Source: Peptostreptococcaceae bacterium (GTDB lineage Bacteria > Bacillota > Clostridia > Peptostreptococcales > Peptostreptococcaceae). From it: a stretch of 16,776 nt of DNA. Below the pieces are notes generated by a model. That model saw only the letters and a list, made by a program, of their open reading frames with translations, was not told the DNA's origin and did not search any database. Made by a program: the position numbers and the translations under genes. The stretch's first letter is position 1. The number at the start of each line of letters is the position of its first letter. Shown here in pieces: positions 7,831-14,194 of this stretch. The stretch spans positions 1 through 16,776 of the forward strand of contig JAFOOW010000017.1 in assembly GCA_017425305.1 (NCBI GenBank). The letters are read 5' to 3'.

Positions 7831-8835
7831 ATGAGTGAAAAGAAAATAATATTTAGTGGAGCTCAACCATCTGGAAAATTAACTTTAGGGAATTATTTAG
7901 GAGCTATAAAAAATTGGACTGATTTACAAGAAGAGTATAACTGCTATTACAGTGTAGTAGACTTACATGCTATAACTGTACCACAAGAAGCTAAAGACTT
8001 AAGAGCTAACACAATGCAATTATTAGCTCAATACTTAGCATGTGGATTAGACCCAGAAAAAAATACTATATTTATACAATCACATGTAAGTGCACATACA
8101 GAACTTATGTGGATATTAAGTACAATGACTTATATGGGTGAGTTAAGTAGAATGACTCAATTTAAAGATAAATCTCAAAAAAATGAAGCTAATTTAAATG
8201 CAGGATTATTTACTTATCCAGTATTAATGGCAGCAGATATATTATTATATCAAACTGATTTAGTTCCTGTTGGAGAAGACCAAAAGCAACACTTAGAATT
8301 AGCTAGAGACTTAGCTAATAGATTTAACAATAGATATAGTCCTACATTTAAAGTACCAGAACCATACATACAAAAAGCTGGTGCTAGAGTAATGAGCTTA
8401 CAAGAGCCAACTAAAAAGATGAGTAAGTCAGATGAAAATGAAAATGCATATATTTTATTAATAGATGATGAAGATACAATAAGAAGAAAAATAAAAAGAA
8501 GTGTAACTGATTCAGTAGGTATAGTTCAATACAGTGATGAACAACCAGGAATAAAGAACTTATTAAATATATACTCAAAGTTATCAGATAAGAGTATAGA
8601 TGAAATAGTTACTATGTATGAGGGTAAAGGATATGGAGATTTTAAAGCTGATGTAGCTGAAGTTATTGTAGAAGCTTTAAGACCTATAAGAGAAAGATAC
8701 GAAGAAATATTAAAAGATAAAGAGTACTTAGAAAGTGTATATGCTAAAGGTGCTCAAAGAGCTGAAGCTCAAGCAAGAAAAACTTTAAGAAAAGTATATA
8801 AGAAGGTTGGATTAATAGAAAAGAAATTTATATAA
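7831..8835 (+). CDS. trpS: Tryptophanyl-tRNA synthetase
   Basis: This 334-residue class Ic synthetase charges tRNA-Trp. The ATP-binding HIGH-like motif is T18-L-G-N21 in AQPSGKLTLGNYLGA, the normal form for bacterial TrpRS. KMSKS is at residues 196-200. The indole-recognising aspartate is probably D136 in YPVLMAADILLY, followed by the conserved PVGEDQKQHLE. The C-terminal helical domain is complete. GGGGAAAAGT precedes ATG 7831. The gene is the second in the mtnN-trpS unit, is controlled by the TGG-specifier T-box upstream, and is closed by an intrinsic terminator 10 bases after its stop. Nothing is unusual in the protein. Confidence 0.98.
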   Translation: MSEKKIIFSGAQPSGKLTLGNYLGAIKNWTDLQEEYNCYYSVVDLHAITVPQEAKDLRANTMQLLAQYLACGLDPEKNTIFIQSHVSAHTELMWILSTMTYMGELSRMTQFKDKSQKNEANLNAGLFTYPVLMAADILLYQTDLVPVGEDQKQHLELARDLANRFNNRYSPTFKVPEPYIQKAGARVMSLQEPTKKMSKSDENENAYILLIDDEDTIRRKIKRSVTDSVGIVQYSDEQPGIKNLLNIYSKLSDKSIDEIVTMYEGKGYGDFKADVAEVIVEALRPIRERYEEILKDKEYLESVYAKGAQRAEAQARKTLRKVYKKVGLIEKKFI

Positions 8836-8844
8836 TTCAACAAC

Positions 8845-8872
8845 AAAAAAGTCCTATTTATTAGGACTTTTT
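8845..8872 (+). terminator. Intrinsic terminator after trpS
   Basis: AGTCCTA (8850-8856), loop TTTAT, and TAGGACT (8862-8868) form a perfect 7-bp core. It is extended by an A run before and a T run after, so it may work in both directions, though no - strand gene needs it here. Confidence 0.9.
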
Positions 8873-8900
8873 GTATTTTTAAAGTTAAACTTCATATAAT
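8871..8900 (+). promoter_or_regulatory. Candidate promoter for the DUF5665-yteA-deacetylase unit
   Basis: A perfect -10 TATAAT (8895-8900) is preceded by TTGTAT (8871-8876) with an 18-base spacer. The -35 overlaps the T tract of the trpS terminator. The predicted start near 8907 leaves a leader of about 40 bases before the TTG start at 8947. Confidence 0.5.
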
Positions 8901-8946
8901 AAGATTATTAAATACTTTGCTATGTATATAGAGGACGTGTTGAATT

Positions 8947-9324
8947 TTGAAGAAGTATAGAAAAGGAAATAGCTATAAACTAGACTTAATAAATATGAAA
9001 GATTTAGATTATAGCTTAAATGGAAGTGATAATGAAAAAGAATACTTCAAAACATTAAAGGTTATAGAACATAAGCTAGAAAGTCTAATACTAATAATTG
9101 AAAGAAGTAGAATTAGAGAATATATGATGTTAACTGATAATAAAAGACGATTATTTGTAACTAACTTTGTAGCAGGACTTGGTAGAGGATTTGGCCAGGC
9201 TATAGGATTTACATTATTAGCAGCATTAGTAATTTATTTTATTTCAGAGTGGGTTAATTTACCTATAATAGGAAGATATATAGCAGAGTTTTTAGATATA
9301 GTAGATAAATTTAGAGGTAAATAA
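8947..9324 (+). CDS. DUF5665-family small membrane protein, function unknown
   Basis: This is a 125-residue protein. Start is TTG 8947: it is the only usable start before the upstream in-frame stop at 8941-8943, and GAGGAC at 8931-8936 is suitably placed. Residues 1-40 are polar and probably variable. Residues 45-83 are basic (RSRIREYM, DNKRRLF, then NFVAGLGRGFGQ). One transmembrane segment (about 85-101) is followed by the conserved tail NLPIIGRYIAEFLDIV. This arrangement matches DUF5665 of Firmicutes; no biochemical role is known to me. It is 10 bases upstream of the DksA-like gene and likely shares its transcript, which suggests an envelope or sporulation-related context, but that is inference only. 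Confidence 0.85.
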   Translation: MKKYRKGNSYKLDLINMKDLDYSLNGSDNEKEYFKTLKVIEHKLESLILIIERSRIREYMMLTDNKRRLFVTNFVAGLGRGFGQAIGFTLLAALVIYFISEWVNLPIIGRYIAEFLDIVDKFRGK

Positions 9325-9334
9325 GGAGTTTAAT

Positions 9335-9826
9335 ATGGATAATCAAAAATATAGAAAAATTTTATTAAAAGAAAAATCAAATATAACTAACTTAGTAGGT
9401 GAAATGAAGGATAACACGCTATTTGGAGATACTACAGAACACACTAGTGAAAAATACACTACAAGTGAACTTTCAAGTTATGATAATCATTTAGCAGATT
9501 TAGGAACAGAATTATATATTCAAGAAATGCAAAATAGTCTTACAGACCATCAGAGAATGAAGTTAAGCAATATAAATGATGCGCTTGCTAGAATAGATAA
9601 TGGAACCTATGGGATTTGTGAAAATTGTAAAAATACTATAGATGAAAATAGATTAGAATTTATTCCTGAAACTAATTTATGTTCATGTTGTGCAAAAGAA
9701 ATAGACGGACCAGTACATGAAATGGAAAGTGTTAGTATAAAAGATAACTTTAGTGGACCTAACTTATTTACTACAGTAGTTGAAGACTTAGTAGATATGA
9801 GTAGAGATAAGACAGACCAATACTAG
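9335..9826 (+). CDS. DksA/TraR-type C4 zinc-finger protein, YteA family
   Basis: This is a 163-residue cytoplasmic protein. An N-terminal alpha-helical region contains SSYDNHLADLGTELY (about 47-61), typical of the YteA/YlyA group. A linker follows, then the zinc finger: C95-x2-C98 and C116-x2-C119 around RLEFIPETNL. DksA proteins enter the RNA polymerase secondary channel and change promoter response, with or without ppGpp. Members of the YteA subgroup in endospore formers are associated with sporulation by family annotation; no direct evidence is available here. Bacillus carries a relative (ylyA) at the same place between ileS and lspA, so the position is conserved. AAGGAG precedes ATG 9335. 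Confidence 0.92.
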   Translation: MDNQKYRKILLKEKSNITNLVGEMKDNTLFGDTTEHTSEKYTTSELSSYDNHLADLGTELYIQEMQNSLTDHQRMKLSNINDALARIDNGTYGICENCKNTIDENRLEFIPETNLCSCCAKEIDGPVHEMESVSIKDNFSGPNLFTTVVEDLVDMSRDKTDQY

Positions 9827-9841
9827 AAAAGAGGAATTAGT

Positions 9842-10612
9842 ATGAGAAAAATAGCATTAGCTATAGTATTTGTGTTAATAACAATTGTTGGAATAAATAC
9901 TTATAATAAAGATTCTGAAAAAGAAGTTTCACAAATAACATTTTCAACTAATGACATTAAAAAAGACTATGAAAATATAGTTATAAAAAAAGGAAATGAG
10001 AATGAAAAACTAATAGCATTAACTTTTGATGATGGACCAGATGAAGATTTTTCTCCTCAAATATTAGATATATTAAATAAATATAATGCAAAAGCTACAT
10101 TTTTTGTTGTAGGTGAAAAAGTAGGATGGCATCCTGAAATAGTTAAAAGAGCATATTCTGAAGGTCATGAAATAGGAAATCATACCTTTACTCACATAAA
10201 TGTAGAAAAGAATTCAGAAAATATAATCTTAAAAGAAATAGAAAAAACACAGCAAGCTATAAAAGATGTAATAGGAATAGAGCCAGTATTGTTTAGACCT
10301 CCATATAGAGCTATAAGTAGACCTATGTTTGAAATTGTGAAATCTAAGGATATGAAAGTGGTATTATGGTCAGACTTAGATGCTAGAGACTGGTCTAATC
10401 CAGGTGTTTATAATATAGTAAAAACTATAGAAGACAAAGCAGACAATGGAAGTATAGTACTATTACATGATTATAATACTATAAGAAATAGTAAATCACA
10501 AACTATACAAGCATTAGAACAAATTATACCTGAAATGCAATCTAAGGGATATAAGTTTGTAACAGTATCTGAAATTATAGAAGATAAAGCTACAGAAACA
10601 GAAAAAAGATAG
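9842..10612 (+). CDS. Membrane-anchored polysaccharide deacetylase (NodB domain, CE4)
   Basis: CE4 enzymes remove N-acetyl groups from cell-wall glycans, commonly peptidoglycan. The 256-residue product starts with a short basic tip and a hydrophobic stretch (residues 4-19), a signal anchor or signal peptide placing the domain outside the membrane. The NodB domain spans about 57-245 with all catalytic motifs: TFDDGP (61-66; D63 catalytic base, D64 metal ligand), NHTFTH (H114 and H118 metal ligands), RPPYR (152-156), WSDLDARDW (176-184) and LLHD (207-210). It therefore looks active. Substrate is not shown by sequence; PdaA/PdaB-like spore-cortex enzymes and vegetative N-acetylglucosamine deacetylases are both possible. 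GAGGAA precedes the ATG, and the terminator stem overlaps the stop codon. Confidence 0.94.
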   Translation: MRKIALAIVFVLITIVGINTYNKDSEKEVSQITFSTNDIKKDYENIVIKKGNENEKLIALTFDDGPDEDFSPQILDILNKYNAKATFFVVGEKVGWHPEIVKRAYSEGHEIGNHTFTHINVEKNSENIILKEIEKTQQAIKDVIGIEPVLFRPPYRAISRPMFEIVKSKDMKVVLWSDLDARDWSNPGVYNIVKTIEDKADNGSIVLLHDYNTIRNSKSQTIQALEQIIPEMQSKGYKFVTVSEIIEDKATETEKR

Positions 10613-10629
10613 CTAATAGCTATCTTTTT
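10602..10629 (+). terminator. Intrinsic terminator overlapping the deacetylase stop codon
   Basis: AGATAGCT (10607-10614), loop AAT, and AGCTATCT (10618-10625) are flanked by A and T runs that lengthen the stem to about 13 bp, ending in TTTT. The TAG stop at 10610-10612 lies inside the left arm. Confidence 0.85.
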
Positions 10630-10644
10630 GTTTTATAAACCATG

Positions 10645-10673
10645 TTGATTATAAACTTATTAAAACTTATAAT
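10645..10673 (+). promoter_or_regulatory. Promoter of lspA-rluD
   Basis: TTGATT (10645-10650) is followed after exactly 17 bases by TATAAT (10668-10673). The predicted start is at about 10680, in the centre of the inverted repeat listed separately. It sits just after the deacetylase terminator, so lspA begins a new transcription unit. Confidence 0.75.
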
Positions 10674-10699
10674 ATTAATATATTATAAGTTTTAATAAG
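10656..10699. repeat. Perfect 20-bp inverted repeat spanning the lspA -10 box and start point
   Basis: The left arm 10656-10675 and right arm 10680-10699 are exact reverse complements, with only TAAT (10676-10679) between them. The left arm contains the -10 box TATAAT and the right arm ends in the AAG of the lspA Shine-Dalgarno AAGGAGG. No T tract follows, so it is not a standard terminator. An operator or, in read-through RNA, a ribosome-site hairpin fits better. Confidence 0.8.
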
Positions 10700-10710
10700 G
10701 AGGACATAAT

Positions 10711-11154
10711 TTGGCGTATATATTAACGATAATAGCTTTAATAGTTATAGATCAAATTTCTAAATACTTAGCTTTAAATAACTTAGCTAATATAGGTAGT
10801 ATACCTATAATAGAAAATATATTCCATCTTACATATGTAGAAAATAGAGGTGCAGCCTTTGGAATGTTCCAAAATAATCAGATAGTATTTATAATAGTTG
10901 CAGTAGTTGCATCTATAGTTGGATTATATTATATATATAAGAAAAAATTAAATTTATTAGGGAATATATCAATAGTACTTATAATATCAGGAGCTATAGG
11001 TAACTTAATAGATAGAGTAAGATTAGGATTTGTAGTAGATTACTTTGACTTTAGATTTATTTGGGATTATGTATTTAACGTAGCAGATATTTTTGTAGTA
11101 GTTGGAACTATATTACTATGTATATATATAATAGTTTTTGAAAAAGACAAGTAG
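10711..11154 (+). CDS. lspA: Lipoprotein signal peptidase (signal peptidase II)
   Basis: LspA cleaves the signal peptide of diacylglyceryl-prolipoproteins at the lipobox cysteine, within the cytoplasmic membrane. It has 147 residues and four hydrophobic segments (about 4-21, 57-75, 82-98 and 121-143). The family signatures are D14QISK, YVENRGAAFGMF (42-53) and GNLIDRVRLGFVVDYFD (97-113), then FNVAD (122-126). By comparison with the Pseudomonas enzyme, D110 and D126 form the aspartyl catalytic dyad. The start codon is TTG 10711, 7 bases after the strong AAGGAGG at 10697-10703. The rluD homologue begins 9 bases after the stop, as in Bacillus lspA-ylyB. The dyad over its promoter suggests control of this unit. 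Confidence 0.97.
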   Translation: MAYILTIIALIVIDQISKYLALNNLANIGSIPIIENIFHLTYVENRGAAFGMFQNNQIVFIIVAVVASIVGLYYIYKKKLNLLGNISIVLIISGAIGNLIDRVRLGFVVDYFDFRFIWDYVFNVADIFVVVGTILLCIYIIVFEKDK

Positions 11155-11162
11155 GTGAAGAA

Positions 11163-12077
11163 ATGGAAGAAAAAAGACAGTTTTTAGTTATAGACGAAGA
11201 AGAGGGCGATAGACTAGACGTATACTTATCTAGTCAACTAGGAGATATGTCTAGAAGCTATATACAAAAGATAATAAAAGATAAAAAAGTAACTGTAAAT
11301 GGGAAAATAGAAAAAGCAAAATATACAGTTAAGGAAGATGATGTTATAGAAATTGAAATACCGGCACCTAAACTTTTAGAAGTTATACCTCAAGATATAC
11401 CTATAGATATAGTGTATGAGGATAATGATTTAATGATAGTTAATAAACCACAGGATATGGTAGTACATCCTGCTCCAGGTAACTATGAAGGAACTTTAGT
11501 AAATGCTATATTATATCATTGTAAAGATAACTTATCTTCTATAAATGGAGTTATAAGGCCTGGTATAGTTCATAGAATAGATAAAGACACATCAGGATTG
11601 CTGATGATAGCAAAAAATAATAATGCACATAATAGCTTAGCAGAGCAGTTAAAAGACCACTCTATAACAAGAGAATATGAATTTATATGTCACGGGGTTA
11701 TGAAGGAAGATAAAATAACTGTAGATAAACCAATAGGAAGAAATCCTAAAGATAGACTTAAAATGGGTATAGTGAAAGATGGTAAACATGCAGTTACTCA
11801 TTTTGAAGTTATAAATAGATATGATAACTTTACTCATGTTAAAGCTACATTAGAAACAGGTAGGACTCATCAGATAAGAGTTCATGCATTATCTATAAAC
11901 CATCCTTTATTAGGAGACCCATTATATGGCCCTAAAAACAATAAATTTGGGGTTAGTGGTCAAATGTTACATGCTAGAAAATTAGGGTTTATACATCCTA
12001 CAACTAAGGAATATATTGAATTTGGTTCAGAACTTCCAAATCACTTTGTAAATGTACTAAAAAAGTTAGATAAGTAG
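11163..12077 (+). CDS. rluD: RluA/RluD-family 23S rRNA pseudouridine synthase
   Basis: This enzyme isomerises uridine to pseudouridine in large-subunit rRNA. The 304-residue product has an N-terminal S4 RNA-binding domain (about residues 15-66; DRLDVYLSSQLGDMSRSYIQ by position 16-35), a linker rich in prolines, and the catalytic domain. The catalytic aspartate is D140 in HRIDKDTSG. Later motifs include ETGRTHQIRVH and GDPLYG. The exact modified site is not given by sequence; relatives placed after lspA (ylyB) are annotated RluD-like. The start follows AGGTGA, 9 bases after lspA. The pyrR promoter begins directly after the stop codon at 12075-12077. Confidence 0.94.
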   Translation: MEEKRQFLVIDEEEGDRLDVYLSSQLGDMSRSYIQKIIKDKKVTVNGKIEKAKYTVKEDDVIEIEIPAPKLLEVIPQDIPIDIVYEDNDLMIVNKPQDMVVHPAPGNYEGTLVNAILYHCKDNLSSINGVIRPGIVHRIDKDTSGLLMIAKNNNAHNSLAEQLKDHSITREYEFICHGVMKEDKITVDKPIGRNPKDRLKMGIVKDGKHAVTHFEVINRYDNFTHVKATLETGRTHQIRVHALSINHPLLGDPLYGPKNNKFGVSGQMLHARKLGFIHPTTKEYIEFGSELPNHFVNVLKKLDK

Positions 12078-12106
12078 TTGATAAAAGTAAATTACTGGTA
12101 TATAAT
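12078..12106 (+). promoter_or_regulatory. Promoter of pyrR-uraA
   Basis: TTGATA (12078-12083), 17 bases, then TATAAT (12101-12106), starting immediately after the rluD stop codon. The predicted start near 12113 puts the PyrR-binding hairpin at the very 5' end of the leader. A second TTGACA at 12158-12163 has only a poor -10 (TATTTA, 16 bases away). Confidence 0.78.
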
Positions 12107-12112
12107 ATTAAA

Positions 12113-12240
12113 AAATAGATAATACCTTTAAATGATACAGAGATATCATAAGGCAAGTTGACAATACTTTAGATTAAAGTATTTATTTTTATAGGATAAC
12201 TATAGCTTCTTGCCTTATGGTAAGGAGCTTATTTTAATTA
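12113..12240 (+). promoter_or_regulatory. PyrR-responsive attenuator upstream of pyrR
   Basis: Three competing structures can be drawn. The PyrR-binding anti-antiterminator pairs CCTT (12125-12128) with AAGG (12150-12153) and ATGAT (12132-12136) with ATCAT (12145-12149), leaving loop ACAGAGAT (12137-12144). The antiterminator pairs ATAAGGCAAG (12148-12157) with CTTGCCTTAT (12209-12218), a perfect 10-bp match enclosing a small hairpin (12163-12183). The terminator pairs CCTTA (12213-12217) with TAAGG (12221-12225) plus AGCT (12204-12207) with AGCT (12226-12229), followed by TTATTTT. PyrR with UMP should favour the first and third. The T tract is weak for a terminator. Confidence 0.85.
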
Positions 12241-12285
12241 TAGAACAACTTATCTATTATAACCTATATGTTAACAAGGAGGTAA

Positions 12286-12822
<537 letters not shown>

Positions 12823-12850
12823 AAACATAAAATTTAAATAAGGTTAATTA

Positions 12851-12925
12851 CCTTTTAATTCAGTACAGAGATACTGAAAAAGGGAGAATGATTTCTCCCA
12901 AATTATTAATTAGGGAGGTTTTTTT
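12851..12925 (+). promoter_or_regulatory. PyrR-responsive attenuator between pyrR and uraA, terminator stem containing the Shine-Dalgarno
   Basis: The PyrR-binding hairpin pairs CCTTT (12851-12855) with AAAGG (12879-12883) and TTCAGT (12859-12864) with ACTGAA (12873-12878). Its loop ACAGAGAT (12865-12872) is identical to that of the pyrR leader. The competing antiterminator pairs GGGAGAA (12882-12888) with TTCTCCC (12893-12899). The terminator pairs CTCCC (12895-12899) with GGGAG (12913-12917), then AATT with AATT, and ends in T7 (12919-12925) directly before ATG 12926. GGGAGG (12913-12918), the right arm, is also the only ribosome-binding site. PyrR binding takes G12882 and G12883 from the antiterminator. 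Confidence 0.85.
12895..12925 (+). terminator. Conditional terminator immediately before the uraA start codon
   Basis: The 5-bp GC-rich stem 12895-12899 / 12913-12917 (plus a T-G wobble at 12894/12918), an A-A mismatch, the AATT/AATT inner stem (12901-12904 with 12908-12911) and loop ATT are followed by seven T. Transcription would stop at about the first codon of uraA. Confidence 0.75.
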
Positions 12926-14164
12926 ATGAAAAAAACAGTATTATCACTACAACATTTATTAGCTATGTTTGGAGCTACAGTATTAGTTCCAATATTAACT
13001 GGATTTGATCCATCAGTTGCAATATTTTGTGCAGGATTAGGTACACTTATATTCCATGCGTGTACAGGTGGGGTTGTACCAGTATTTTTAGGATCTAGTT
13101 TTGCATTTATACCGGTTATATTAGCAGCTAAAAATATTCACAATGGTGATATGGCATATGCACAAGGTGGAATTATTGTAGCAGGGATTATATATTTAAT
13201 AATATCTTTAATAATAAAGAAGGTAGGAGTAGATAAAATTAAAAAGTATTTCCCATCTCAAGTAGTTGGAGCAATGATAGTAGTAATAGGTCTTAACCTA
13301 ATACCTACAGCAATAGATATGGCATCAAACAACTTTTTAATAGCTATAATAACATTAGCATCTGCAATACTTATAAATTTATTTGCTAAAGGTTTTATAA
13401 AGCAATTAAATATAATAATAGCAGTAGCTATAGGATATATACTTTCTTTAATATTAGGAAATGTAGATATAACACTAATTACAAATGCATCACTTTTACA
13501 AATGCCAGCATTTAGTTTACCTAAGTTTAGCTTAGAAGCAACAGTATTAATAGCACCTATAGTTTTAGCAGTGTTTATGGAACATATAGGAGATATGACT
13601 ACAAATGGAGCTGTTGTTGGTAAAAACTTCATAGAAAACCCAGGTCTTAATAAAACGTTAATGGGAGATGCACTAGCAACTATAGTGGCAGGTTTCTTAG
13701 GAGGTCCAGCAAATACTACTTATGGAGAAAATACAGCAGTACTTGCTATAACTAAAAATTATGATCCTTCAATATTAAGAAGAACAGCAATATTTGCAAT
13801 GTTACTTGCATGTGTAAGTAAATTTGGAGGATTTTTACAAAGTATACCTACAGAAGTTATGGGTGGAATAAGTATAATGTTATTCTCAATGATATCATAT
13901 GTAGGATTAAAGACAATAAATGATAGTAAGTGTGTTACTAATAAGAAGAACTTAATAATAATAGCAACTATAATGATAATAGGATTAGGAACAACTTACT
14001 TAGGAAATAAAGGTATAGTTATAGGAATACCAATAACTAAAACTGTTACAATAACAGGATTAAGTTTAGCTGCTATAGTAGGAATAGCATTAAATAGAAT
14101 ATTAAACAACGATGAATTCAAATCTGAAAAAGAATGTGTTGAAGGAAAAGTTGTATTAAACTAG
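12926..14164 (+). CDS. uraA: Uracil permease (NCS2 family, proton symporter)
   Basis: This permease imports uracil with protons across the cytoplasmic membrane. It has 412 residues, normal for the family, and is hydrophobic throughout, consistent with 14 membrane spans. The N-terminal QHLLAMFGATVLVP (9-22) is the NCS2 signature. E219 in FMEHIGD and E268 in GGPANTTYGENT align by spacing (49 residues) with E241 and E290 of E. coli UraA, which act in proton coupling and uracil binding. It is equivalent to Bacillus pyrP, likewise placed after pyrR. Translation and transcription are governed by the attenuator directly before its start, so uptake should stop when UMP or UTP is plentiful. It ends at a bidirectional terminator. 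Confidence 0.95.
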   Translation: MKKTVLSLQHLLAMFGATVLVPILTGFDPSVAIFCAGLGTLIFHACTGGVVPVFLGSSFAFIPVILAAKNIHNGDMAYAQGGIIVAGIIYLIISLIIKKVGVDKIKKYFPSQVVGAMIVVIGLNLIPTAIDMASNNFLIAIITLASAILINLFAKGFIKQLNIIIAVAIGYILSLILGNVDITLITNASLLQMPAFSLPKFSLEATVLIAPIVLAVFMEHIGDMTTNGAVVGKNFIENPGLNKTLMGDALATIVAGFLGGPANTTYGENTAVLAITKNYDPSILRRTAIFAMLLACVSKFGGFLQSIPTEVMGGISIMLFSMISYVGLKTINDSKCVTNKKNLIIIATIMIIGLGTTYLGNKGIVIGIPITKTVTITGLSLAAIVGIALNRILNNDEFKSEKECVEGKVVLN

Positions 14165-14165
14165 C

Positions 14166-14194
14166 AAAAACAGGGAAATTATCCCTGTTTTTTT
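14166..14194. terminator. Bidirectional terminator between convergent uraA and rqcH
   Basis: AAAAACAGGGA (14166-14176), loop AATTA, and TCCCTGTTTTT (14182-14192) with further T form a perfect 11-bp stem with T runs in both directions. It closes uraA on the + strand. On the - strand it includes the last four codons and the stop of rqcH. Confidence 0.9.

Noticed and set aside
10656..10699. Reading the lspA dyad as an intrinsic terminator
   Set aside because: The stem is almost pure AT and is followed by GAGGACATAA, not a T tract; a proper terminator already exists at 10602-10629.
12158..12185. Second promoter TTGACA with TATTTA inside the pyrR leader
   Set aside because: The -10 is poor, the spacer is 16 bases, and starting there would bypass the PyrR-binding hairpin; the 12078-12106 promoter is better.
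12163..12190. AATACTTT/AAAGTATT hairpin followed by TATTTTT as a terminator in the pyrR leader
   Set aside because: The stem is AT-rich and lies inside the loop of the antiterminator pairing; the CCTTA/TAAGG stem better fits the three-state PyrR design. It remains possible as a weak pause site.
13258..13632. - strand open frame inside uraA
   Set aside because: It is antisense to a well-supported permease; hydrophobic composition is a by-product of complementing membrane-protein codons.
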